From Micropruina glycogenica (GTDB taxonomy: Bacteria; Actinomycetota; Actinomycetes; Propionibacteriales; Propionibacteriaceae): 64,000 nt of DNA. The notes under the pieces are model-generated. The model saw nothing but the letters and a program-made list of their open reading frames with translations, had not been told where the DNA came from and did no database searches. A program made the position numbers and the translations under genes. Positions 1 through 7,424 of this stretch are shown here, in pieces. The DNA lies in assembly GCF_900289045.1 (NCBI RefSeq), contig NZ_LT985188.1, forward strand, positions 3,658,001 through 3,722,000. The letters are read 5' to 3'. How positions within the stretch are numbered: the stretch's first letter is position 1; every line of letters starts with the position of its first letter.

Positions 1-156
1 CACCGCGGTGCCGCCGATCTCGTCAGCGACGGCCTGCACCCGGTCGAGTCGCCGGGCGGCACAGATCACCTCGAAGCCGACCGCCGCCAGCGTTCTCGCC
101 GTTGCCGCGCCGATGCCGCTGCTCGCCCCGGTCACCACCGCACGTCGCACTGTCAT
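1..156 (-). CDS. SDR family oxidoreductase, N-terminal fragment
   Basis: The reverse strand reads an ATG-initiated frame running off the window edge; only the first 52 codons are present. They begin MTVRRAVVTGASSGIGAAT, the Rossmann TGxxxGIG dinucleotide-binding motif of short-chain dehydrogenases/reductases, followed by an AARRLDRV segment typical of the cofactor-specificity loop after beta-2. The catalytic YxxxK lies outside the window, so the substrate cannot be guessed. No neighbour indicates a pathway. The family call is firm, the function is open. Confidence 0.85.
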   Translation of the reverse strand, partial: MTVRRAVVTGASSGIGAATARTLAAVGFEVICAARRLDRVQAVADEIGGTAV

Positions 157-183
157 GGATCAGATTCTGCCAGCTCCCATAAC

Positions 184-299
184 GGGGACGGTTCTCCAAC
201 CGGTGAGGGGACGGTTCTCCAACCGGTGAGGGGACGGTTCTCCAACCGGTGAGGGGACGGTTCTCCAACCGTCGCCCAACCGCCTCGAGAACCGTCCCC
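184..299. repeat. Tandem 23-bp repeat with inverted final half-copy
   Basis: Three perfect 23-bp units begin at 184, 207 and 230 (each starting GGGGACGGTTCTCCAACCGG), with a partial fourth at 253. At 287-299 GAGAACCGTCCCC is the exact reverse complement of 253-265, so the last unit can fold into a 13-bp stem with a 21-nt loop. Related fragments occur at 331-345 and 49848-49885. It lies between the divergent SDR gene and gpmA. There is no unique spacer, so this is not CRISPR. Confidence 0.9.
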
Positions 300-425
300 T
301 GGCCAAAGCCGCCTGATTGTTCGTTGGTTCAGGAGACGGTTCATTCGGTTCACCGACGTCCTGCGAGCTGAACGGATTGTTCGCACCCGCTGACCGACGA
401 GGCCCGCTGCCACTAGGCTCGCAGC

Positions 426-1175
426 ATGAGTGCGAACCTGATTTTGCTGCGCCACGGCGAGAGCGAGTGGAATGCCCTGAACCTGTTCACCGGCTGGGTC
501 GACGTCGACATCAACGAGAAGGGTGTCGGCGAGGCCAAACGGGGTGGCGAGTTGCTGACCGGCGCCGGCCTGTTGCCCGACGTGCTGCACACGTCGGTGC
601 TGCGTCGGGCCATTCACACCGCCAATCTGGCGCTCGAGAATTGCGACCGGCACTGGATTCCGGTGCGCCGGCACTGGCGGCTCAACGAGCGGCACTACGG
701 CGACCTGCAGGGCAAGAACAAGGCCGAGACCCTCGAGCAGTACGGCGAAGAGAAGTTCATGCTCTGGCGGCGCAGCTACGACACCCCGCCGCCGCCCATC
801 GCCGACGACAACCCGAACACCCAGTTCGACGATCCGCGCTACGCGTTTCTGCCGCCCGAGGCCCGGCCGAAGACCGAGTGCCTCAAAGACGTGGTCGTTC
901 GCATGCTGCCCTACTGGTACGACGCGATCGTGCCCGACCTGCGGGGCGGCAACACGGTGCTGGTGACCGCGCACGGCAACTCGCTGCGGGCGCTGGTCAA
1001 GCACCTCGACGACATCAGCGACGCCGACATCGCCGGGCTCAACATTCCCACCGGCATTCCGCTGCACTACGAGCTCGACGACGACCTCAAGCCCGTCAAG
1101 GCCGGCGGCACCTACCTCGATCCCGACGCCGCCGCGGCAGCCATCGAGGCCGTCAAGAACCAGGGCAAGAAGTAG
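426..1175 (+). CDS. gpmA: 2,3-bisphosphoglycerate-dependent phosphoglycerate mutase
   Basis: Cytosolic glycolytic enzyme interconverting 3- and 2-phosphoglycerate through a phosphohistidine intermediate. The 249-aa protein has the usual family length. It opens with [12 protein letters not shown], containing the phospho-accepting His of the RHG motif, has the [14 protein letters not shown] segment, and carries the second catalytic His in [11 protein letters not shown]. The gene appears leaderless: TAGGCT at 414-419 is a -10 hexamer whose predicted transcription start (426) is the A of the ATG, and there is no Shine-Dalgarno sequence. A hairpin follows at 1190-1220. In actinobacteria gpm commonly sits near phoU/senX3, as here. 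Confidence 0.97.
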   Translation: MSANLILLRHGESEWNALNLFTGWVDVDINEKGVGEAKRGGELLTGAGLLPDVLHTSVLRRAIHTANLALENCDRHWIPVRRHWRLNERHYGDLQGKNKAETLEQYGEEKFMLWRRSYDTPPPPIADDNPNTQFDDPRYAFLPPEARPKTECLKDVVVRMLPYWYDAIVPDLRGGNTVLVTAHGNSLRALVKHLDDISDADIAGLNIPTGIPLHYELDDDLKPVKAGGTYLDPDAAAAAIEAVKNQGKK

Positions 1176-1189
1176 CTCCACCCGTCAAC

Positions 1190-1220
1190 GCCCCGGTCGA
1201 CCTGTTCGGCCGGGGCTTTG
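1190..1220 (+). terminator. Rho-independent-like terminator after gpmA
   Basis: GCCCCGG (1190-1196) pairs with CCGGGGC (1210-1216), followed by a short TTTG. The GC stem with a weak T run is typical of high-GC actinobacteria. It separates gpmA from the next dehydrogenase gene. Confidence 0.7.
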
Positions 1221-1263
1221 TCGCGCCCGCCCGTCCGTACACTCACGCAGCAAGGGGGATCAC

Positions 1264-2193
1264 ATGGCCAGAATCGCATTCATCGGGCTGGGCCGCATGG
1301 GTGCGGGTATGGCCGCGCGGCTGCTGGCGGCCGGGCACGAGATCGTCGTGCACAACCGCACCAGCGAGCGTGGGGACGCCCTGCTCGCCGCCGGTGCTCG
1401 CTGGGGCAACACCCCCGCCGAGGCGGCGACCGAGGCCGACGCCGTGTTCGTGATGGTCAGCGACGACGACGCGTCCAGGGCGGTGTGGCTGGGCCCCGAC
1501 GGGGTGCTGGCCCACGCCAGGCAGCAAGCGTTCGCCATCGAGTGCTCGACGCTCTCGCACAGCTGGGTGCTCGAACTTGCGGACGCCTGCCGCGCCGCCG
1601 GTCTGCGTTACCTCGACTGTCCCGTGACCGGTTTGCCCGACGCGGCCGCGGCGGGTCGGCTGACGCTGCTGGTGGGGGCGACGGACGACGACCTGGCCGC
1701 AGCCCGTGACGTGCTGGCTCCGCTGGCCGACCAGATCGTGCATTTCGGCGGCGTGGGCACCGGCACCGCCTACAAGCTGATGGTCAACCTGATCGGGGCG
1801 GTGCAGATCGCGAGCGTGGCTGAAGGGCTGGCCCTCGCCGAACGCGTGGGCCTCGACCTCGATCAGTTCGCGGCCGTGCTGGCCACCGGCCAGGCGGCCA
1901 GCCCGCAGGTCGTCCGCAACGCCCGGCGCATGGCCGCCGACGCTCATGACGACGTCGTGTTCGCCGGCCGGCTACGGCGAAAAGACGTCGACTACGCTCG
2001 TCGGCTCGCCACCGAACTGGGCGCACCAGCACCCTTCGGACGAGTCGCGCACGACCTGCTCGACGATCTGATCGCCAACGGGTTGGGCGATCTCAACGAG
2101 AGCGCGATCGTCGAACTGTTCCGGCGGCCCACCGACGGCCGGTGGCCGACCACCGCTGAGCCCGCCCCGGACTGGGCCCTCACTCAGGCGTAG
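1264..2193 (+). CDS. NAD(P)-dependent 3-hydroxyisobutyrate dehydrogenase-like protein
   Basis: 309-aa beta-hydroxyacid dehydrogenase. The N-terminus IGLGRMGAGMAARL is the GxGxMG Rossmann motif; DCPVTGLPDAAAAGRL corresponds to the substrate-binding segment (usually DAPVSGG) and is slightly degenerate; GVGTGTAYKLMVN contains the catalytic Lys and following Asn. The family oxidises 3-hydroxyisobutyrate, tartronate semialdehyde, 6-phosphogluconate and related acids; the exact substrate cannot be read. AAGGGGG precedes the ATG and TACACT (1238-1243) is a likely -10. The 3' end overlaps the convergent phoU by 10 bp. Confidence 0.88.
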   Translation: MARIAFIGLGRMGAGMAARLLAAGHEIVVHNRTSERGDALLAAGARWGNTPAEAATEADAVFVMVSDDDASRAVWLGPDGVLAHARQQAFAIECSTLSHSWVLELADACRAAGLRYLDCPVTGLPDAAAAGRLTLLVGATDDDLAAARDVLAPLADQIVHFGGVGTGTAYKLMVNLIGAVQIASVAEGLALAERVGLDLDQFAAVLATGQAASPQVVRNARRMAADAHDDVVFAGRLRRKDVDYARRLATELGAPAPFGRVAHDLLDDLIANGLGDLNESAIVELFRRPTDGRWPTTAEPAPDWALTQA

Positions 2194-2849
2194 GTCCAGT
2201 TGTCGCCGGCGGGGTGGTTGCCGGTGACCACATAGATCACCCGGCTGGCCATGATCACCGCGTGGTCGGCGATGCGCTCGTAGTAACGACCCAGCAGCGC
2301 CACGTCGACGGCGGCCTCGACCGAATACGGCCACTCGGTGCCCAGCAGAATGCGGAACTGGCTCTTGCGCAGCTCGTCCATCTCTTCGTCGCTGTCGGCC
2401 AGTTTCGCCGCGTCGTGGGCGTTGCGTTCGCTCAACGCCCGTCCGGCGGTCGCCACCATGCCCTCGGCCACCCGGGCCATCAGTTCGAAGTTGGGCACCA
2501 GACCCTCGGGCACCGCCTTCGTGGGGTATCGCAGGCGCGCGATCTTGGCCACGTGGCAAGCCAGATCGCCCATGCGTACCAGGTCGGCCACCATGCGCAT
2601 GGCGGCCACGATGGTGCGCAGCTCGCCCGCCACCGGCGCCTGGCGGGCCAGCAGCACGAAGCAGCGCGCCTCCAGGTCGTCGTGCTGGGCGTCGAGCACG
2701 GCATCATCGGTGATCACCTGCTCGGCCAGCGCCAGGTCGGCCTCGAGCAGCGCGCGGGTGCTCAGGTGCACGGCGGTCACGACGCGCTCGGTCATCAGCA
2801 CCAGGTCTTCGACCACGCTGCTCAGGTCTTCGCGGTACGCCTCACGCAT
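2184..2849 (-). CDS. phoU: Phosphate-specific transport accessory regulator PhoU
   Basis: 221-aa all-helical cytosolic protein with two PhoU repeats, roughly residues 15-105 and 120-205. The metal-binding E/DxxxD helices show as RMGDLACHVAKIA and RYYERIADHAVIMA. PhoU links the Pst phosphate transporter to the sensor kinase and keeps the Pho response off when phosphate is plentiful. It is divergent from senX3, and the 165-bp gap holds a PHO-box-like repeat at 2945-2962, so shared control by RegX3 is likely. No pst genes are in this window. Confidence 0.95.
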   Translation of the reverse strand: MREAYREDLSSVVEDLVLMTERVVTAVHLSTRALLEADLALAEQVITDDAVLDAQHDDLEARCFVLLARQAPVAGELRTIVAAMRMVADLVRMGDLACHVAKIARLRYPTKAVPEGLVPNFELMARVAEGMVATAGRALSERNAHDAAKLADSDEEMDELRKSQFRILLGTEWPYSVEAAVDVALLGRYYERIADHAVIMASRVIYVVTGNHPAGDNWTYA

Positions 2850-2944
2850 GCTTTCTCTCTTTCGGCTTGCCGGAGCGGCCCCGACGGGCCGGCACCCACC
2901 CTATGCCGGGGCGGTGGACGATTCCCCTACTCGGGCGACGACCA

Positions 2945-2962
2945 GGTGAACACTCGGTGAAA
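2945..2962. promoter_or_regulatory. PHO-box-like direct repeat (likely RegX3 site)
   Basis: GGTGAAC (2945-2951) and GGTGAAA (2956-2962) recur with an 11-bp period, i.e. TTTCACC/GTTCACC on the other strand. Actinobacterial PhoP/RegX3 boxes are GTTCACC-type direct repeats of 11 bp. It lies between phoU and senX3, so autoregulation of the phosphate system is inferred. Confidence 0.65.
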
Positions 2963-3025
2963 TCTGCCCACGGACGACACTGAGGTGGCCATTCGGCCCC
3001 GTCGCCTACGCCTATGATCCAGCAT

Positions 3026-4180
3026 GTGAGCCCGCTCGTCACCGGTGTGCTGGGCGCCGTGCTGGGCGCGTTGATCGCCGTGCTCGTCATGACCCTGTCC
3101 AAGGCACGCGCACGCGCCGCGACCAGCGGCGACCCCGAACCCGTGCTGCCGCCGGAACTGCTCATCACCGTCGAGCACCTGCGCAACCCCGCCGCCGTGC
3201 TGGGTGCCCACGACCAACTGCTGGCCGAGTCGCTCAGCGCCGCGTCGTCGGGCCTGCTGCGTGGCCGTCGCATCGCCCAGCCGGACGTGCTCGAACTCGT
3301 CCGCGAGGCCCGTCGAGACAACGAACCGGGCGTCTTGAACATCGAGGTGGCCACCGGCCTCGGACTGCCCAACCGGCCACTGGCCGTCCGCGTCGCGCCG
3401 CTGGGGGAGGGCCTGGTGCTGCTGGTCGCCGACGACCGGTCGGAGGCGCTGCGGGTCGACGAGACCCGGCGCGACTTCGTGGCCAACATCACCCACGAAC
3501 TGAAGACCCCGATCGGCGCCATCTCGCTGCTCGCCGAGGCGATCGCCGATTCGACCGACGACGCAGACGCGGTGAAGCACTTCGCCGGGCGCATGAGCAC
3601 CGAAACCGCCCGGCTGAACGAGCTGATCGCCCAGATCATCGCCCTCTCGCGCCTGCAGTCGACCGACCCGTTGCTGGCCGCGGTGCCCATCGAGGTCGAC
3701 GACGTGATCGATGACGTGCTCGACCAGGCCCGCGCGCTGGCCGACAACCGGGGTATCGCCCTGACCCACCAGCGCTCGTCCGAGGGTGTGGTGCGCGGCG
3801 ACCGCAACCACATCGAGGCCGCCCTGCGCAATCTGATTCAGAACGCGATCGCCTATTCCGACGCGGGCGCGCGCGTCGCGGTGACCACCCGGCTGGTGCA
3901 CGACGGCACGGGCGACTGGGTCGAGATCGGGGTGTCCGACAACGGCATCGGCATCAGCGAGGCCGACCAGCCGCGCGTCTTCGAACGCTTCTTCAGGGTC
4001 GACTACGGCCGCAGCCGGGCCAGCGGCGGCACCGGCCTGGGCCTGTCGATCGTCAAACACGTCGCCTCCGCCCACGGCGGCACGGTCACCCTGTGGAGCC
4101 GGTTGGGGCAAGGGTCGACGTTCACGCTGCGGTTGCCCGCCCGGCAACCCGACCACCACGCCGAAGGGACGGCCGCATGA
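3026..4180 (+). CDS. senX3: Phosphate-sensing histidine kinase SenX3
   Basis: Membrane sensor kinase of the phosphate-starvation response; phosphorylates RegX3. About 384 aa: one hydrophobic helix at the N-terminus, a PAS-like sensor region to about residue 140, HisKA with FVANITHELKTP (phospho-His about H157), then HATPase motifs NLIQNAIAYS, VSDNGIGI, RVFERFFRVD and GGTGLGLSIVKH. The start is set at GTG 3026 because the upstream ATG at 3014 lies inside a TATGAT -10 hexamer (3013-3018) whose predicted start point is 3025, giving leaderless mRNA. The stop overlaps the regX3 start (ATGA). Confidence 0.95.
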   Translation: MSPLVTGVLGAVLGALIAVLVMTLSKARARAATSGDPEPVLPPELLITVEHLRNPAAVLGAHDQLLAESLSAASSGLLRGRRIAQPDVLELVREARRDNEPGVLNIEVATGLGLPNRPLAVRVAPLGEGLVLLVADDRSEALRVDETRRDFVANITHELKTPIGAISLLAEAIADSTDDADAVKHFAGRMSTETARLNELIAQIIALSRLQSTDPLLAAVPIEVDDVIDDVLDQARALADNRGIALTHQRSSEGVVRGDRNHIEAALRNLIQNAIAYSDAGARVAVTTRLVHDGTGDWVEIGVSDNGIGISEADQPRVFERFFRVDYGRSRASGGTGLGLSIVKHVASAHGGTVTLWSRLGQGSTFTLRLPARQPDHHAEGTAA

Positions 4181-4854
4181 CCCGAGTACTGCTGATCGAA
4201 GACGAGGACGCCTACCGCGAGACGGTCGGCTATCTGCTGCGCAAAGAGGGTTTCGACGTGGTCGAGGCCGCCGACGGCACGATCGGGCTGGCCGAGTTCG
4301 AACGCGGCGGAGCCGACATCGTGCTGCTTGACCTGATGATGCCCGGCCTGCCCGGCACCGAGGTGTGCCGCCGGCTGCGTGCCCGCAGTTCGGTGCCGGT
4401 GATCATGGTGACGGCCCGTGACGACGAGATCGACAAGGTGGTCGGCCTCGAACTGGGCGCCGACGACTACGTCACCAAGCCGTTCAGCCACCGCGAGCTG
4501 GTCGCCCGCATTCGCGCCGTGCTGCGCCGTGGTCAGGACTTCGAGCTCGAACCCGACGTGCTCGAGGTCGACGACGTACGCATGGACGTCGAGCGGCACG
4601 AGGTCTGGGTGCGCGGCGAGCCGGTCAAGCTGGCGCTCAAAGAGTTCGAGCTGCTCGAGATCCTGCTGCGCAACGCGGGCCGGGTGATGACCCGCGGTCA
4701 GTTGATCGACCGCATCTGGGGCGCCGACTACGTGGGCGACACCAAGACCCTCGACGTGCACGTGAAGCGGCTGCGGGCCAAGGTCGAGACCGACCCGGCC
4801 GAGCCGCAACTACTGGTCACGGTCCGCGGCCTGGGCTACAAGTTCGAGGCCTGA
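4177..4854 (+). CDS. regX3: Phosphate response regulator RegX3 (OmpR/PhoB family)
   Basis: 225-aa response regulator. The receiver domain (about 1-115) has acidic pocket ED at 8-9, phospho-acceptor D52 in VLLDLMMPG, Thr in MVTARD and Lys in VTKPF. The C-terminal winged helix (about 130-225) ends with the HVKRLRAKVE recognition region and RGLGYKFE. It acts with SenX3 to activate phosphate-starvation genes. The ATG at 4177 overlaps the senX3 stop by 4 bp, a translational-coupling arrangement. The PHO-box-like repeat at 2945 is its probable operator. Confidence 0.96.
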   Translation: MTRVLLIEDEDAYRETVGYLLRKEGFDVVEAADGTIGLAEFERGGADIVLLDLMMPGLPGTEVCRRLRARSSVPVIMVTARDDEIDKVVGLELGADDYVTKPFSHRELVARIRAVLRRGQDFELEPDVLEVDDVRMDVERHEVWVRGEPVKLALKEFELLEILLRNAGRVMTRGQLIDRIWGADYVGDTKTLDVHVKRLRAKVETDPAEPQLLVTVRGLGYKFEA

Positions 4855-4947
4855 GCCCGGTCACGCCAGGCTGCCCAACTGTTGAATCGGGCACCCGGCG
4901 CACAGAGTCCGCGGAAGAAGAGTGAGAAACGGTCAGCGTTACGTGGT

Positions 4948-5445
4948 CTAGCCGGTGACGTTGATGCCCTCGTACTCGGGCTCGGACGACGACACCACCG
5001 GCACCAGCATGGTGACCGGGCCGGCCTTGCTGAAGGTCAGCGTCACCTCGGCCAGCAGCCCCGGCTTGAGGTCGGGAGAACTCACCGCGATGCGGGTGGG
5101 CGCATTGGTCAGCACCAGCAGGGTGTTGGACGGCAGCGCGAGCGGCAGGCCGGTCGGGGTGACCGTCAGTGCCCCGCCAGGGGTGCCGTCCGCCTTCTGA
5201 GCGGTGCCGGCGACCGACGCCAGCGAGTCGTCGGTGCCCGACACCAGCGAGGCGCTGATCACGCCCTGGCCGCTGGTGTTGGCGATGATCATCAGGTTGC
5301 GCACCTTCATGGCCTCGACCTGGGTGTTGACCCCCTCGGCCGGCGTGTAGGGCTGAGAGGTCTGAAACTGTGCCACGCACCCGCCGAGGGTGAGTGCGAG
5401 CGGCACGCACAGTGCGGCACCGAGTCGACGCAGGCTGCTGGCCAT
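4948..5445 (-). CDS. Conserved actinobacterial lipoprotein
   Basis: 165-aa predicted lipoprotein: a charged N-terminus (MASSLRRLG), a hydrophobic stretch, and a lipobox ending LTLGGC at residue 22, so it should be anchored on the outer face of the membrane. The mature part looks like an all-beta domain rich in Val, Thr and Pro, with no catalytic motif I recognise. A similar small lipoprotein often lies near the phoU/senX3/regX3 block in actinobacteria. AGGAG lies a few bases before the ATG. Function unknown. Confidence 0.8.
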   Translation of the reverse strand: MASSLRRLGAALCVPLALTLGGCVAQFQTSQPYTPAEGVNTQVEAMKVRNLMIIANTSGQGVISASLVSGTDDSLASVAGTAQKADGTPGGALTVTPTGLPLALPSNTLLVLTNAPTRIAVSSPDLKPGLLAEVTLTFSKAGPVTMLVPVVSSSEPEYEGINVTG

Positions 5446-5603
5446 CTGAACTCCTAGTGGTCGGCCGGTTCGTGGGGGTCAGCCTAACCAATCAGGTCGC
5501 GGTTTGGGGCGCTGAGTCCGCGTGCCCTGTCCCTTCTGCACGGCACCCTCGGCGAAGCGTACACGAGCAATGTGGGTTCGCTTGGTATTGATGTGGGATC
5601 ATG

Positions 5604-5641
5604 TTGACAATCCAGCTAAAGAGCGTAAGATTCCATATAAT
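5604..5641 (+). promoter_or_regulatory. Candidate promoter of the fru operon
   Basis: In an unusually AT-rich stretch, TTGACA (5604-5609) is followed after 16 bp by TAAGAT (5626-5631); TATAAT also occurs at 5636-5641. Either could serve as the -10. GAGGGAGGGG then precedes the regulator ATG at 5670. DeoR-family fructose repressors usually bind their own promoter, so an operator is expected here, but I could not define one. Confidence 0.65.
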
Positions 5642-5669
5642 CCAATGAGGGAGGGGTTGACCGCTAGTC

Positions 5670-6440
5670 ATGTACGCCGAAGAACGCCAGCGGACGATCG
5701 TGAATCTGGCCATGCGGTTCGATCGGGTAGCGGTCACTGAGTTGGCTCATCGTTTCGGCGTCACCACCGAGACCATTCGGCGCGACCTCGACGTGCTCAA
5801 CCGCCGCGGCATTCTGCGCCGTGTGCACGGTGGGGCGGTGCCCGCCGAGAACGTCCGGCTGGTCGAAACAGCGGTCGCCGAGCGCGAACCCGCGTTCTCG
5901 GCCCAGAAGGCACGTATCGGTCAGGCAGCCCTGGCCTTTCTGCCCTCGGGTGACGGCTCGACCGTGCTGATCGACTCGGGCACCACCACCGCCCGTTTCG
6001 CCGCCGCCCTGGGCGGCGGCCAGGAACACACCATCGTGACCAACTCGGTGCCGATCGCCTCTCAGTTGGCGCAGTTGCAGAACGGCCCCGTGCACCTGCT
6101 CGGCGGCCGCGTGCGCGGCCTGACCCAGGCCACGGTCGGCGGCGAAACCGTCGAGGCGCTCGGCCGGCTGCACTGCGACGTGGTCTTTCTCGGCACCAAC
6201 GGCCTGACGCCCACCCACGGCCTGTCGACCCCCGACCCCGACGAGGCCGCCGTCAAGCGCGCGATGGTTCGCTCGGCGCGTCGCAAGGTCGTGTTGGCCG
6301 ACTCGTCGAAGGTCGGTGCCACGCTGTTGATCAGCTTCGCGAGCCTCAGTGACATCGACGTCCTGGTCACCGATTCGGGTTTGCCCGAGGCTGACCGGCA
6401 ACAACTAGTCAACGAAGGATTGGAGGTAGTCGTCGCATGA
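5670..6440 (+). CDS. DeoR-family transcriptional regulator of the fructose operon
   Basis: 256 aa. N-terminal DeoR helix-turn-helix (about 5-57) with VTELAHRFGVTTETIRRDLD, then the DeoR C-terminal sensor domain with IDSGTTTARFAAAL and FLGTNGLTPTHGLSTPD, a ribose-5-phosphate isomerase-like fold that binds phosphorylated sugars. Being first in an operon with fruK and fruA, it is probably the repressor relieved by fructose 1-phosphate. Its stop overlaps the fruK start (ATGA, 6437-6440). A strong GA-rich ribosome site precedes the ATG. Confidence 0.93.
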   Translation: MYAEERQRTIVNLAMRFDRVAVTELAHRFGVTTETIRRDLDVLNRRGILRRVHGGAVPAENVRLVETAVAEREPAFSAQKARIGQAALAFLPSGDGSTVLIDSGTTTARFAAALGGGQEHTIVTNSVPIASQLAQLQNGPVHLLGGRVRGLTQATVGGETVEALGRLHCDVVFLGTNGLTPTHGLSTPDPDEAAVKRAMVRSARRKVVLADSSKVGATLLISFASLSDIDVLVTDSGLPEADRQQLVNEGLEVVVA

Positions 6441-7396
6441 TCATCACCCTCACCGCCAACCCCAGCCTCGACCGCACAGCCACCCTGGACGCGCCGCTGG
6501 CGCGCGGCCAGGTGCAGCGGGTCAGCGGGGTCACCGTCGAGCCCGGTGGCAAGGGGGTCAACGTCGCCCGGGCCATTCACTACGCGGGGCACCCCGTCAC
6601 CGCTGTGCTGCCGGCCCCCGATTCCGACCCGATTCTGGCCGCGCTGCGTCAGCTCGGGGTGGCCTACCGCACGGTCGAAGTCGCCGAGGGCGTGCGCATG
6701 AACCTCACCCTCACCGAGCCCGACGGCACCACCACCAAGCTCAACGAACCCGGCCCGCTGCTCACCGACGCGCTGGTCGAACAGTTGGCCGCCCTGGTCG
6801 TCGAGCAGGCCACCGGCGCCGAATGGGTCGTGCTCTCCGGTTCGCTGCCGCCCGGCGTGCCCCACGACTTCTACGCCACGCTGGTGCGCCGGTTGCGTCC
6901 GCTGGGCGTCAAGGTCGCCGTCGACACCTCGGACGAACCGCTGCAGGCCCTGGTCGACAACTTTCCCGACGCGGCGCCCGACCTGCTCAAGCCCAACTCG
7001 GACGAGCTCGCGCAGCTCACCGGCGCCGACGCCGAACAACTCGAAGCCGCGGCCAAGGCCGGCGACCCGAGTGCAGCCGTCAGCGCCTCGCGCAGCCTCG
7101 TCGATCGAGGCGTCAGAGCCGTGATGGGCACGCTCGGTGCCTCGGGCGCCGTCCTCGTCACCTCCGAAGGGGCCTGGCACGCCAGTCCTCCCCCCATCGT
7201 TCCGCGCAGCACCGTGGGGGCGGGCGATTCATCGGTGGCCGGCTATGTGCTGGCCGACTGCGGGGGAGAAGCCGCCCCCGACCGTCTACGAACCGCTGTG
7301 GCGTACGGCTCCGCCGCGGCATCGAAGGCCGGCAGTGCCCTGCCCAAGCCAGAAGACCTCAACACCGCCGAAGTCGTCGTCACCGAACTCGGCTGA
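6437..7396 (+). CDS. fruK: 1-phosphofructokinase
   Basis: 319-aa PfkB-family sugar kinase that converts PTS-derived fructose 1-phosphate to fructose 1,6-bisphosphate. Motifs: ITLTANPSLDRT at the N-terminus, PfkB signature 1 PGGKGVNVARA, WVVLSGSLPPGVP mid-protein, and signature 2 STVGAGDSSVAGYV with the catalytic Asp of GAGD. Length is normal. The gene is coupled to the upstream regulator by a 4-bp overlap and followed 28 bp later by fruA, completing a canonical fru operon. Confidence 0.96.
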   Translation: MIITLTANPSLDRTATLDAPLARGQVQRVSGVTVEPGGKGVNVARAIHYAGHPVTAVLPAPDSDPILAALRQLGVAYRTVEVAEGVRMNLTLTEPDGTTTKLNEPGPLLTDALVEQLAALVVEQATGAEWVVLSGSLPPGVPHDFYATLVRRLRPLGVKVAVDTSDEPLQALVDNFPDAAPDLLKPNSDELAQLTGADAEQLEAAAKAGDPSAAVSASRSLVDRGVRAVMGTLGASGAVLVTSEGAWHASPPPIVPRSTVGAGDSSVAGYVLADCGGEAAPDRLRTAVAYGSAAASKAGSALPKPEDLNTAEVVVTELG

Positions 7397-7424
7397 CCGA
7401 AGAAACCCACGAAAGGAACACTCC

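Noticed and set aside
184..271. Possible small CRISPR array
   Set aside because: Units are directly abutting with no spacers and no cas genes are present; it is a simple tandem repeat.
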